The position numbers and the translations under genes are program-made. The notes under the pieces were generated by a model. That model was not told the DNA's origin. It worked only from the letters and a program-made list of their open reading frames with translations, and ran no database searches. A stretch of 64,000 nucleotides of DNA from positions 28,043,033-28,107,032 of the forward strand of contig NC_062974.1 in NCBI RefSeq assembly GCF_023078275.1, given 5' to 3'. Shown here piece after piece: positions 30,869 to 42,597 of this stretch; the stretch's first letter is position 1; each line of letters starts with the position of its first letter. This DNA is from Leguminivora glycinivorella. Taxonomy: Eukaryota; Arthropoda; Insecta; Lepidoptera; Tortricidae.

Positions 30869-33800
30869 TTATTCATATACATTGTTAGTATTATCTTTAT
30901 ATTCAATGAATTCTTTATGACTGTAGAAACATTTTTCTATGAGCCATTTTTTTAACTTGTGCTTAAAACTTGGGAAACTAATAGCCTCTATTATAAACTT
31001 TGGCAATTTGTTGTACACAATAGGTGCCGTAATGTGTAACGACTTTCCGGCCTTTTTGAGAGTGTGGGGGATCGTCTTTATTTTGTATGCGTTTCGAGTG
31101 ACCCGGGCATTTCCTTCTCCTCGTTTTCCATACACTTCTAGATTCTCCCTCGCATAGACTGCGGCCTGAAAAATTAGTAGTGATGGTAATGTTAATATAC
31201 CTAGTTTTATGAAGTAGGGCTTGGCGCTGTCGTCTTGCTTGGCGCGGGCCAAAGTGCGCACAGCGCGCTTCTGCAAGCGGAACACGCGTTCCCACTCAGC
31301 AGCTCGGCCCCAGAACTCCAGGCCGTATTGTATGACGGCTTGTATGCTTGCGTAATAGCACGCCCTCACTGCCTGACACTGCAAGGTCTGGCTTAGCCTT
31401 GCCAGCGCAAAGCAAGCCTTGCTCAACTTGCCGCATACCACACTGACCTGCGATTCCCACGTGAGGCTTTGGTCAAGCTGGAAGCCCAGAAAAGTGGCAG
31501 TTGACACTTGTTGAATTTTTATACCTTGATGGATTATATTGAGTGGACCGCGATTTCTTCCTGATAAGTCAAACTGCATAAATTGGGTTTTAGTTAGGTT
31601 TAGTAGTAGTCCATTCAGTCGGCACCAATCTAAAATTTGTTGTGCAGTTGTGTTTAGTTTAGATTCTAGTTCTTCCAAGTTCTCGGCAGTGACAACGGCC
31701 GCCACATCATCTGCATACATAAATACTTCTCCAACCTTTGCTGTGTTTGGGAGATCGTTAAGCATGAGTGAAAAAGCTAGATTAGACAAAGATGAGCCTT
31801 GAGGAACGCCTATTTCTGTGGCCAGGCCATCCGATTTTATATTGCCTCTTTGACCCACCACATATTGCCGTCTTTCGCGCAGGAAGTCCATCATGAAATT
31901 TAAGGTCTGTCCTCGCATGCCGTAGTGATGCATTTTTTGTGATATTACGTCATGGTCTACCACATCGAAGGCTTTTGAGAGGTCGCAGAAGAGTACTGCG
32001 ACCTCCTTTTTTTCTTCTCGAGCGGTTAGTATACGACGTATCACTTCGCGAGCCATCATTGTGGTAGATCTTCCTGCACGGTAGGCATATTGCCTTTCGG
32101 ACAATTGCCCTGTTTTGTTCAGGAAGTCTGTTAAGCGGGAAGTAATACCATTTTCTAGAATTTTAGCGACAGCTGGTATTATGCATATTGGTCTATAGTA
32201 ATTTGAATCACACATTTTACCCTTTCCTTTGTAAATAGGACAGACTTTCACTTGTTTCAGAACTTGTGGATACTCTCCATTGCGTATCAACTCATTAAAA
32301 ACTGTCGCTAATGGGGCTGCCAGGTTTGTTGAGATAAGGCTTAGTAGTTCTGTAGAGATACCGTATATGTCCTTTGTGGTTTTAATTGCAACTTTCCCAG
32401 CTATAATTTTGTTTATCTCTTTTGGGGTGAATCTGCATAAAAAGAGTGAGCTATCGTTGGGCGGTCGAGTACAGGTTAGCATGGTGAGTGCGCGCAGAGG
32501 GTCAGCGCGCGGGGCTCCGCATTGCACTGCCGCCGAAACGAACTGCCGGTTTAAAGCATCAACAAGTTGTTTTTTTGTGGCAAAATTGGCCCCATCTGTA
32601 TTTTTAATCAGGTCAGTGAAGTCGGAGGATTCTTTTCGTTTTTTACCAGACTCAGTGTTGACAATTTTCCACATAGTTTTGCTAGTATTGGGACTATCTT
32701 GAATTAGGTTTGTGTAGTACATGGTTCTCGTATTGCGAGTTAGTTCCCTATATTTTAGCTGAGCCTCGTTAATGAGACTGTCAATTTCATGGCAAGAGGG
32801 AAATTTGTTTCTAAGATCTGATAGATCGAAAATAATATATTTTAAGTTGATTATTTCATTATTAATCCAAGTGTTATTTTTATTTCTCGATATATTTTTA
32901 TTTTTGTATGGAAAACAAATATCTATCTTGTTCGAAATAATGTTAATAATAGCTTCGATTTTCATTTCTGTAGTTGTTTTTCGTGCAAATAATTCTAACC
33001 AGTCTATACTGCTCAAAGCGCCTATGAAAAGGTCACGCGCAGCACGCGTGTAATCGCGAATGCGTTGAAACCGTGGCTCAGGCGCTGCGTGGCGGGCGGC
33101 TGCAACTCCTGCTCTCACTCCGTAATGGTCGCTGATGTTGGTCACGACAACTGATGTTGTTATTGTGCTGTGGCTCATATTTGTATAAAGATGGTCGAGA
33201 CAGGTGGAACTTGTGCGGGTCACTCTCGTAGGGAACGCAATTTCATTTGTAAAATTGTAACAAGTTAATATATCTAGAAGTATTTTTTTATCACCGGAAT
33301 TTGCCAGCCAGTCTATGTTAGTATCACCAACAATTACGCAATTACAGCCTAAGTGATTTATCTTATCTAGGACTTTTTCTAGGGTAAAAATAAAGTCAGA
33401 TGCATTCACTAGGTTGGTACGGTAAATACAAATTATAACTAATTTATAGTCTATTAATTCAATTGCAGATATTTCGCAATACCGTTCTACAGACAAGTTG
33501 CACAGCTCAGAGTGTTCTATTGCTTTTATTGTATTTTTAACATATAAACATGAACCACCGTGTATAGTGGAATTCCTACAGTACTGAGATACTAATTTAT
33601 AGTTATTTATATGTACACATTCTAGTTGCGGCCTAGTAAGCCAATGTTCGGTCAGCGCGAGTACGTCACAACTGAGTTCATTTGTCAGTAACACTTCAAT
33701 TTGTCTCGTCTTCGAATTTAACGATTGAATGTTTTGGTGGCATATTGTTATCGTTGTAGGTGACTTAGTACCTGGGTCAGCTGATGTTCTCGCAGGTGGG

Positions 33801-34024
33801 GTTATTGTTTCGCAGCCGTCATTTTTATGATGCATCCGAGCGGGGGGGAACTGTGTGCGAGGGCGCGGCGACTGATGTTGAGGTGCGAGCGGGATCGATG
33901 TTCTTGCTATGCTCTTCTCCCCGCTTCCTGCGGGGCCGTACGAGAAACCAGTCGGAAACGCGGACGCGCGGAGGCCACACCGTCGGCGAGTTGAAACGCT
34001 CAAAGAGATTCTCGGGAATTCCAA
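30869..34024 (-). CDS. Non-LTR retrotransposon endonuclease-reverse transcriptase, intact
   Basis: An uninterrupted frame of 1051 residues. Residues 1-90 are basic and proline-rich without a recognised domain. Residues 92-300 form the apurinic-type endonuclease: HQNIQSL (N98), LTEHWL (E126), VGDTNID (D234, N236) and ISDHYGV (D299-H300). Residues about 590-830 form the RT: YRPICIIPAVAKILE, FCDLSKAFDVVDH (D681), GVPQGSSLSN (739), MYADDVAAV (Asp pair 772-773). All catalytic residues are present, so the protein could be active. It belongs to the Jockey/CR1/Rex1 assemblage and is related to the broken LINE at 49774-51723 (both have LSERQYAYR, and SxNSS-type QGSS before YADD). No separate gag-like ORF1 is seen, because the TIR element at 34087 lies directly upstream. 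Confidence 0.93.
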   Translation of the reverse strand: MEFPRISLSVSTRRRCGLRASAFPTGFSYGPAGSGEKSIARTSIPLAPQHQSPRPRTQFPPARMHHKNDGCETITPPARTSADPGTKSPTTITICHQNIQSLNSKTRQIEVLLTNELSCDVLALTEHWLTRPQLECVHINNYKLVSQYCRNSTIHGGSCLYVKNTIKAIEHSELCNLSVERYCEISAIELIDYKLVIICIYRTNLVNASDFIFTLEKVLDKINHLGCNCVIVGDTNIDWLANSGDKKILLDILTCYNFTNEIAFPTRVTRTSSTCLDHLYTNMSHSTITTSVVVTNISDHYGVRAGVAAARHAAPEPRFQRIRDYTRAARDLFIGALSSIDWLELFARKTTTEMKIEAIINIISNKIDICFPYKNKNISRNKNNTWINNEIINLKYIIFDLSDLRNKFPSCHEIDSLINEAQLKYRELTRNTRTMYYTNLIQDSPNTSKTMWKIVNTESGKKRKESSDFTDLIKNTDGANFATKKQLVDALNRQFVSAAVQCGAPRADPLRALTMLTCTRPPNDSSLFLCRFTPKEINKIIAGKVAIKTTKDIYGISTELLSLISTNLAAPLATVFNELIRNGEYPQVLKQVKVCPIYKGKGKMCDSNYYRPICIIPAVAKILENGITSRLTDFLNKTGQLSERQYAYRAGRSTTMMAREVIRRILTAREEKKEVAVLFCDLSKAFDVVDHDVISQKMHHYGMRGQTLNFMMDFLRERRQYVVGQRGNIKSDGLATEIGVPQGSSLSNLAFSLMLNDLPNTAKVGEVFMYADDVAAVVTAENLEELESKLNTTAQQILDWCRLNGLLLNLTKTQFMQFDLSGRNRGPLNIIHQGIKIQQVSTATFLGFQLDQSLTWESQVSVVCGKLSKACFALARLSQTLQCQAVRACYYASIQAVIQYGLEFWGRAAEWERVFRLQKRAVRTLARAKQDDSAKPYFIKLGILTLPSLLIFQAAVYARENLEVYGKRGEGNARVTRNAYKIKTIPHTLKKAGKSLHITAPIVYNKLPKFIIEAISFPSFKHKLKKWLIEKCFYSHKEFIEYKDNTNNVYE

Positions 34025-34086
34025 TTATGAAGGATGCATGTCGCGTTGAATGTATTTTACGTTTTTCAACATACATATATATTAAT
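34025..34086. other. Short leader between LINE ORF and TIR element
   Basis: 62 bases, AT-rich at the right (ACATACATATATATTAATATG). It is either a residual LINE 5' region or target DNA; no target duplication could be matched. Confidence 0.4.
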
Positions 34087-34249
34087 ATGATGATAAAATA
34101 AGACAAATACAATTCTAATTACTTCAAGGTGGTGCTCAGGGTCTGATGATGGAGCCAGATGGTGGTCACCAATACCAATGAACAATATGACTATACAACT
34201 TCGTGGTTTACATGTCATTCTAGCATTTTCACTTTCACATTTCAAGTGC

Positions 34250-35935
34250 ATATACCACGAGTATAGGTTTTCGGGTGTGCTGATTTAAAAATTAATGACC
34301 GATTTGGAATCTGACATTGCTGACTGTCACTTTGACACAAAAGTCGTCATGGGTGTCGTAAAATAGGTTTTAGGGGGTGCTGATTCCAAAATTAATGACC
34401 AATGTGGAATCTGACATTGATGACTGTCACTTTGACACAAAAGTCGTCATGGCTGTCGTCAAATAGGTTTGCGGGGGTGCTGATTCCAAAATTACTGAAC
34501 AATGTGGAATCTGACATTGCTGACTGTCACTTTGACACAAAAGTCGTCATGGGTGTCGTAAAATTGGTTTTAGGGGGTGCTGATTCCAAAATTAATGACC
34601 AATGTGGAATCTGACATTGCTGACTGTCACTTTGACACAAAAGTCGTCATGAGTGTCGTCAAATAGGTTTACGGGGGTGCTGATTCCAAAATTAATGAAC
34701 AATGTGGAATCTGACATTGCTGACTATCACTTTGACACAAAAGTCGTCATGGGTGTCGTAAAATAGGTTTTAGGGGGTGCTGATTCCAAAATTAATGACC
34801 AATGTGGAATCTGACATTGCTGACTGTCACTTTGACACAAAAGTCGTCATGGGTGTCGTCAAATAGGTTTGCGGGGTGCTGATTCCAAAATTAATGACCA
34901 ATGTGGAATCTGACATTGCTGACTGTCACTTTGACACAAAAGTCGTCATGGGTGTCGTCAAATAGGTTTGCGGGGGTGCTGATTCCAAAATTAATGAACA
35001 ATGTGGAATCTGACATTGCTGACTGTCACTTTGACACAAAAGTCGTCATGGGTGTCGTAAAATAGGTTTTAGGGGTGCTGATTACAAAATTAATGACCAA
35101 TGTGGAATCTGACATTGCTGACTGTCACTTTGACACAAAAGTCGTCATGGGTGTCGTCAAATAGGTTTGCGGGGGTGCTGATTCCAAAATTAATGAACAA
35201 TGTGGAATCTGACATTGCTGACTGTCACTTTGACACAAAAGTCGTCATGGGTGTCGTAAAATTGGTTTTAGGGGTGCTGATTCCAAAATTAATGACCAAT
35301 GTGGAATCTGACATTGCTGACTGTCACTTTGACACAAAAGTCGTCATGGGTGTCGTCAAATAGGTTTGCGGGGGTGCTGATTCCAAAATTAATGAACAAT
35401 GTGGAATCTGACATTGCTGACTGTCACTTTGACACAAAAGTCGTCATGGGTGTCGTAGAATTGGTTTTAGGGGGTGCTGATTCCAAAATTAATGACCAAT
35501 GTGGAATCTAACATTGCTGACTGCCACTTTGACACAAAAGTCATCATGGGTGTCGTAAAATAGGTTTTACGGGGTGCTGATTCCAAAAATAATGACCAAT
35601 GTGGAATCTAACATTGCTGACTGTCACTTTGACACAAAAGTCATCATGGGTGTCGTCAAATAGGTTTCCGGAGGTGCTGATTTGAAAATTAATGACCGAT
35701 TTGGAATCTTGACATTGCTGACTGTCACTTTGACACAAAAGTCGTCATGGGTGTCGTCAAAAAGGTTTCCGGGGTGCTGATTCCAAAATTAACGACTATT
35801 TTGGAATCTCACAGTGCTAATTGTCATTTTGACACAAAAGGAATCATGGGTGTAGTCAAATAGTTTTTAGGGGGTACTGATTCCAAAATTAATGAAATGA
35901 TTTAAAAAGTAATGACCGATTTGGAACCTGACATT
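34250..35935 (+). repeat. 100-bp tandem repeat array, forward half
   Basis: Sixteen units at a spacing of 99-100 bp, anchored on TGACTGTCACTTTGACACAA at 34321, 34421, 34521 and so on to 35818. Many units alternate between a GTAAAATAGGTTTTAG...GACCAATG form and a GTCAAATAGGTTTGCG...GAACAATG form, a 200-bp higher-order period. The last two units (from 35718) are more diverged. Confidence 0.92.
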
Positions 35936-37497
35936 GCACAGTACCCCTGGAAACCTATTTGACGACACCCATAACGACTTTTATGTCAAAGTGACAGTCA
36001 GCAATGTCAGATTCCAAATTGATCATTAATATTGAGATTGTACCCATGAAAACCTATTTGAGGACACCCATGATCACTTTTGTGTCAAAGTGACAGTCAA
36101 CAGTGTCAGATTCCAAATTGGTCATTAGTTTTCAAACACCTCCGGATACCTATTTGACGACACCCATGACGACTTTTGTGTCAAAGTGACAGTCAGCAAT
36201 GTCAGATTCCAAATTGGTCACTAATTTTGGAATCAGAACCCCCTAAAACCTATTTTACGACACCCATGACGACTTTTGTGTCAGAGTGACAGTCAGCAAT
36301 GTCAGATTGAACATTGGTCATTAATTTTGGAATCAGCACCCCTAAAACCTATTTTACGACACCCATGACGACTTTTGTGTCAAAGTGACAGTCAGCAATG
36401 TCAGATTCCACATTGGTCATTAATTTTGGAATCAGCACCCCCTAAAACCTATTTGACGACACCCATGACGACTTTTGTGTCAAAGTGACAGTCAGCAATG
36501 TCAGATTCCAAATTGGTCACTAATTTTGGAATCAGCACCCCCTAAAACCTATTTTACGACACCCATGACGACTTTTGTGTCAAAGTGACAGTCAGCAATG
36601 TCAGATTGAACATTGGTCATTAATTTTGGAATCAGCACCCCCTAAAACCTATTTTACGACACCCATGACGACTTTTGTGTCAGAGTGACAGTCAGCAATG
36701 TCAGATTGAACATTGGTCATTAATTTTGGAATCAGCACCCCTAAAACCTATTTTACGACACCCATGACGACTTTTGTGTCAAAGTGACAGTCAGCAATGT
36801 CAGATTCCACATTGGTCATTAATTTTGGAATCAGCACCCCCTAAAACCTATTTTACGACACCCATGACGACTTTTGTGTCAAAGTGACAGTCAGCAATGT
36901 CAGATTGAACATTGGTCATTAATTTTGGAATCAGAACCCCTAAAACCTATTTTACGACACCCATGACGACTTTTGTGTCAAAGTGACAGTCAGCAATGTC
37001 AGATTCCACATTGGTCATTAATTTTGGAATCAGCACCTCCTAAAACCTATTTTACGACACCCATGACGACTTTTGTGTCAAAGTGACAGTCAGCAATGTC
37101 AGATTCCACATTGGTCATTAATTTTGGAATCAGCACCCCCTAAAACCTATTTTACGACACCCATGACGACTTTTGTGTCAAAGTGACAGTCAGCAATGTC
37201 AGATTCCAAATTGGTCATTCATTTTGTAATCAGCACCCCCTAAAACCTATTTTACGACACCCATGACGACTTTTGTGTCAGGGTGACAGTCAGCAATGTC
37301 AGATTGAACATTGGTCATTAATTTTGGAATCAGCACCCCCTAAAACCTATTTTACGACACCCATGACGACTTTTGTGTCAAAGTGACAGTCAGCAATGTC
37401 AGATTCCACATTGGTCATTAATTTTGGAATCAGCACCCCCTAAAACCTATTTTACGACACCCATGATGACTTTTGTGTCAAAGTGACAGTCAGCAAT
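35936..37497 (-). repeat. 100-bp tandem repeat array, inverted half
   Basis: Sixteen units in reverse orientation, anchored on GTGACAGTCAGCAATGTCAG from 35991 to 37483. The units nearest the switch point are the most diverged, as in the forward half. The variant pattern differs from the forward half: here nearly all units carry CCTAAAACCTATTTTACG, and the alternation is between AGATTGAACATT and AGATTCCACATT. Confidence 0.92.
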
Positions 37498-37960
37498 CTG
37501 AGGTACTACATATTCGTAATCTGAAAGTAATCAAGTCAATAATTTCAGTTATTTTGAATCAACTATGATTCCGAATTATTGGTAATAGTAATGATTGTAT
37601 AGATGATTAGTGATTCCTTTACATGTAATGGTAATTTACCGTTTCACTTGATTACATTACAAGTAATCTGACACCCAGTAGTGTCAGATTACAAAGTAAA
37701 ATCAAGTAATCGTGTAATCCGGAATCGATTACGATTTCCCCATCTCTGGGTTTAGTTATATGGTTCATTGGTACTGGTGACCACCATCTGGCTCCATCAT
37801 CAGACCCTGAGTACCACCTCTTGTCAAAGGTCTTGTTGAGACGAACCCAACGAGCCTAAACACGAAGTCGTTTACTTACATGGTTCACTGGTACTGGTGA
37901 CCACCTTCTGGCTCCATCATCAGATCCCGAGTACCATCTTGATGTGTCTTATCATCTTGA
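37498..37960. repeat. Right flank of the TIR block, with duplicated end
   Basis: It contains a GTAATCTGACAC/GTGTCAGATTAC hairpin (37666-37694) and then two copies of the terminal segment (GGTTCANTGGTACTGGTGAC, CTGGCTCCATCATCAGA). The left end has only one copy. Confidence 0.65.
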
Positions 37961-38198
37961 CCGTATTGTAATTTTCACATTTTTATCATCACAACGTTGT
38001 AATACTTTAACATTCAAACATAACAAAGTATTACAAAAGCAAATATTTACGGATCTAGGATCAAATTCGTTGGTCGCTGTTTACACACACACAATGCGAG
38101 GATAGCCCGTGTAGAAACAAGGCGTCCGACCCACACAACAATAAATATTCTCGACGTTTGCGATGAAAACTCGGAGACCAAAGCGACATACGTCTTAC

Positions 38199-38360
38199 CT
38201 GCTCGAGCTCCGGCGCGGCACTGAAATCGCAGGCGTCCGTCGCCGGTAAAATAGCGACAGGAAGGCTAGTTTTAAAAAAATTGTCAAAAAATCATGATAA
38301 AATATTATAACGACAAATGGATAACAGCAGTTTAAGCACATTGTGCAGATTATTTATATA
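38199..38360 (-). promoter_or_regulatory. Possible TATA promoter and 5' exon with donor
   Basis: Minus strand: a TATATAA box near 38351 is followed about 150 bases later by a GC-rich stretch (CCGGCGACGGACGCC, GCCGCGCCGGAGCTCGAG) that ends CAG/GTAAGA at 38199. In an AT-rich region this could be a 5' untranslated exon, or a small internal exon using the ttttaaaactag acceptor. No start codon with a useful frame is present. Weak evidence only. Confidence 0.25.
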
Positions 38361-38934
38361 CTAAAATAACTTCGATAACATGTAGATTTTCGGAGAAATG
38401 ATCACTTGTTTCGATGTATTTTCAAGACAAAATTGAGTTCGTTTTACTTTCAATTTCTCAATTTCAAAGGATTAAATGATAAATATTGTTTAAAGGGCCT
38501 TAAGTACAAGATATTTGGAACTTAAATTTACCTCATTTATGAGAGTGATCTTATCAAATTGTACATAATAAGAGCTCCGAATTCTGTGCTTCACGCGGTT
38601 TTTCCTAAACGAGCATCAGAAAAACAATCATTACTAATTGAAAAAGCTTTTTTTTTTCATATATTTTTTATTTAACCGACAGTTAATAAGATGTTCTAAC
38701 TGCAACAAGTACTTTCACTGTCTTTTAGTATGAGTAAAGTGTACAATTTTGTCGATAAATATTGTGCATTTTACAATATATCGCCTTTTTTTGTCATAGC
38801 GCTCTTAACCTACGTTACAAGAACAACTACTCTCTAAACATTTAAGGTACTAGATACTGATTACACCTAAAACCAGTTACACAAAGATAAACGCAAAAAT
38901 AGATGGTGCATCAGTAGAACAAAATAGTATTTTA
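38361..38934. other. No recognisable feature
   Basis: AT-rich, homopolymer runs only. Confidence 0.45.
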
Positions 38935-39525
38935 TGCAACTGGTGGTTAAAAGAGGTCAAAAAAGGTGAGTGGCGTGGGTAACAATTTGAAGCGAAGCCG
39001 AAAATTGTTAATAAAGACGCCACGAGCATTTTTTGACTCAGTTAAACACCGTTGCATACAATACTTTTTCTACGACCAAGCACTTATTTTGAAAGAAAAT
39101 TATAAATTCAACAAATACCTACTTTCAGTCATCTTAGTTATCTAGGTGGAACGCCTACCATTTTGAATATGCAGTTTGAGTGCAAACATGAAAATAAAAC
39201 TGTCTATGGTATGGTTCTTTGAAGCCTGGCCACTAAGACGAATCGAGCCGAGTTGAATCGAGTTCTCATACATTTGAATGCGATTCGACGCGTCGCCAAT
39301 GAACGCAGCAGAAAACGAAGGAGTCTCGACTCTGCGAATTGGTTTGTTAAGTTGGTAGCAATGTATTTACTGAACTGTAACAGCTATATCGTGCTACTGC
39401 TACTAAATGTTTTCAGGGTATAGACTAGATAGACTTGTCCTGACATCTTTTATGTAGGGTTTTAAAGTTCTATGCACGACCTTGTAACTCACGAATAACA
39501 GTACGGGAGTAGAAAAAATAAATAA
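38935..39525. mobile_element. Hairpin plus 'CATCTTTTATGTAGGG' repeat (copy 2)
   Basis: Palindrome at 38935-39066, then unrelated sequence, then ACATCTTTTATGTAGGGTTT and CTATGCACGACCTTG (39446-39525). Same order as 9925-10380, with a longer middle. Confidence 0.65.
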
Positions 39526-41959
39526 ACAGGGATTGTGGAAGAAACATTGGCGCCTGTGTAGTGGCAACAAAAGGACGCCACTCAGCATATGCTATGATAT
39601 GAATACCACAGCGCTGGTCTTCCGTAGCGCCCCGGGTTGAGGGGTAGCTTTAGAACTATTACCTAGGTAATGGCAAATATATAATATTGCAGAGCACAAG
39701 AACACAGATATCGAGGGGAACAGTTGTAGTTGGAAATATGTATACACAAAGATACTAGTTATCGAAACAGTTAAGGGCAGGTTTATATAAATTTTGAGAT
39801 ACTGACGTGACGGTTAGGTTAGGGTTTAACTTTTATGTACCATTATTATTATGTATAAAAGACATATTAAAATAATATTTAATAATAATTGAAACTGTAT
39901 ATTTTGGTTTAATGAGGCAATAGAAAATACGTATAATATTATATTAATAAGAATCCACGGAACGCAGCGAGCACGGCATCTGCAGACTAAAAAGATATTT
40001 TTTAAATTTTAATTTAAAAGTGAATATAGACGTGGCATTACGTATAGGAGGAGGTATGTTGTTCCAGCATTTCGTAGCAGAGTAAGGAATTTAAGTAGAT
40101 AAGTAGATGTTTGACTACTAAATTCTAACCACTTTTATAGGGTTCCGTAGCCAAAATGGCTAAAACGGAACCCTCATAAATTCGTCGTGCTTTGATTGAA
40201 AGTTAATTTGTTGCAAGTCCTAAACATCACATCCTTAATTTGTCAAATGTTCATAACAGGACAGTGACTGTTACACAAGTCAAAAGTCATACACAAGAGA
40301 ATTCATTTTCACAATCTTGTTCAGCAATGTTGTCATCGAAAAAGTATCCTTATTGAATGAAGTTACAGTTTAAAAGGTTATAAGCAAGAATGCAAAATGT
40401 TATTTAAAATTGTCAAAGGCAAAAAAATAACCAGCCAGTATTCATAAATGACAAGTACATAATTACCAACATTAGTACCGACTTAATAATAATCAAGAAC
40501 CCTCATTGCATAAGCAGAAGATATATTTTAGTTTGATAAACTCCGCATGTTAAGTTGGTCAGCATGTAAGTTATGGCACAGAATATATAATAGTACAAGT
40601 ACAGAAGGCCCACTGCTTTGATGTTCACGAAATGCCGCCTTTTTAAATGCCTACAAAATTCTAACAAAGAAACGAGCCGCACGTGCGCAGCGTCGGAGGA
40701 TAGGGTTGCCTATGGTTTAAAACGCATTAATTTTCAGATAAATAGTTATACTATATATTCAAGTCTTGGGTACTTTCTAGGTATATATACAGTATTTATA
40801 TATTTTTGTTACAGCCTTTAGCATCACAAGCCTTATTGAACTTTTCCGTGGGACTTAATCAATAAGATCAGTGTATGATTGTCCTATTTTATTCATGATG
40901 TCTATTTAACTAAGCATTATTTAGCCATTCCACACGTGGACATCCTCAACCTTGAAAAAAAAACTCGCTACGTGATGTAACAATAGAAAGTGCGAACGTG
41001 CGTTCCGTGAGAACGCGTGCCACCCCTGATCAGGCCGCGAACTCGCGGCCGCCGGCATGTACTTGTAGCGCGGCGATAGAATCGCGGAGTAAGCCGCCCC
41101 TGGTTATGGTTCATTGGCCTTCGAAATTCGAATCATTTTTGAGTTTACTGAAACACAAACGTCCGCGCTCCATTTGCAGCTCGAGTCGTAAGGTTGGTTT
41201 TGACACAAACCAATGTTGAAAAATTGAAGATTGCTAAAGTTAGGCACACATTTTTATAGCCTCTTACAACTTTGTCGTCTTAAATCAGACGTTCATCGAG
41301 TTTGTATGTATGTAATTGTAAACAGATGTATCAGATGTATGTTCATAATGGCAAGTGATTTCTGAGATTTGTATGAGATAATAGTTATGTTTCTCCTGGC
41401 GGAAAATTGACGTTATAGCCACAGTGAACTAAACACAGTTATACAACTGAAACCACGAAGAATAGAACATATGTCACACCTTGTGAATTTCCTAATTGGG
41501 GTTAGTTGCCAGGCAGACTCCACAGTACCTGTATTTAGCCACGATAAATAATGGAATAAAAAGAAGAAGAAGCTTTATTTCGGGAATTAAGTACGCGTAT
41601 GTTGTTATAAACTTTTTCCTTTGGTTCATAATTCGTTTTAGAACGAACGTATCTGTTTTAATTGTGATGTTATCGGTTAACATGTGGTCGGAATAAGCAA
41701 ACATGCAGGCAAGGCCGTGTCAACCTGCATTCGGTTCAAAATCAACACGAGCAGTGACCGCTGAACACTTGACAACTTTATTTACGAGAACAACCACAAG
41801 CATGATACCTAGCCAAGTCTACAATATTTTGCTGAAAATAAAGAAGACGCTATCGCTATTATTAGTTAATCAGCATGGCAATCAAGAGAGTAACTTATCT
41901 GAAATGAGCCAACAACATAACACCAGATCTGTAGGGATACTATCGGGATAGGCTCATTA
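39526..41959. other. Long stretch without recognised genes
   Basis: Apart from the family-1 hairpin fragment at 40138-40182 and a GC-rich patch at 41025-41100 (GGCCGCGAACTCGCGGCCGC), nothing is supported. No exon with convincing splice sites. Confidence 0.45.
40138..40182. repeat. Terminal hairpin fragment of family 1 element
   Basis: AGGGTTCCGTAGCCAAAATG followed by GCTAAAACGGAACCCT; only the terminal hairpin is present. Confidence 0.6.
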
Positions 41960-42290
41960 AAAAAACGCTTACCATATTTACTCAACCCTTTGCCTGCGGC
42001 TATTAGAACGGAGAAAAACAAAAATAGATTTAAGCGGGTTTTTTTCAAACACTACCTAGACAAAGTTAGATGCCTCATTTATTTGTGAACTACCTAACCA
42101 TCTTTGGCCATATACTTATGTAGATCTGTATTCATTAATATGACAACTAATTATATGTACCTTTAGACTCACCCAGATCCCACAGTCAAACTGTGTAAAC
42201 AGTTTTGGGGGACATTGTATTTACATTTAAGTTTTTATGTAAGATGTTTTATTTAATTAAATAAAAATAATAACTAAATAATAATAAATA
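41960..42290 (+). pseudogene. LINE C-terminus and 3' region
   Basis: Encodes KKRLPYLLNPLPAAIRTEKN then KNRFKRVFFKHYLDKVRCLI YL and stop at 42088, the 'LP..IR....FK..L..Y' ending of LINE proteins. It is followed by a 3' region with CCCACAGTCAAACTGTGTAA and a TTTAATTAAATAAAAATAAT tail. 5' truncated. Confidence 0.78.
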
Positions 42291-42512
42291 TTGTTTCCAC
42301 ATACAATTCCGTACATGCGATGGAGACAGTGTTTCATTCAGTGTTTCTGCCAACTATTTTAGATAGCCCCCTAGGTTTAGAATAATGTTCTCCAGCTGGC
42401 CACAGAGATAACTGAGGTACTTATACAAAAGCTTCACAGCGGCTGCCAAGGGCGTGAAAAGCTCAGTAATATCAATGTTTTTCAGACAATCTTGTTTGTT
42501 GTCCTTGTATAG

Positions 42513-42597
42513 GTACTATCAGCTGCAAAAGTGCATGGTGAATTTATCAATCAATTCATTCATATTTTCTCCATGCACTTTTGCAGCTGATAGTACA
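42513..42597. mobile_element. Hairpin MITE GTACTATCAGCTGC
   Basis: GTACTATCAGCTGCAAAAGT + GCATGG and its exact complement at the right around a 33-bp loop; 26-bp perfect arms. Confidence 0.8.

Larger units (their letters stand above)
34087..37960. mobile_element. TIR element built of head-to-head 100-bp repeats
   Basis: A 3.9-kb block bounded by inverted CTCAGGGTCTGATGATGGAG / TGGTGGTCACCA segments (34118-34170 on the left; twice on the right at 37757-37820 and 37882-37940). Between them lie two opposed arrays of one 100-bp unit, described separately. The left edge sits directly 5' of the intact LINE. No coding capacity; the short open frames only repeat the unit. Class unknown: TIRs are present but no target duplication was found. 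Confidence 0.75.

Noticed and set aside
34402..35511. Repetitive protein-coding gene (MWNLTLLTVTLTQKSSWV frames)
   Set aside because: The open frames merely read the 100-bp DNA repeat, shift between units, and are short.
34250..37497. CRISPR array
   Set aside because: Regular 100-bp units have no short repeat/variable spacer structure, and the context is eukaryotic.
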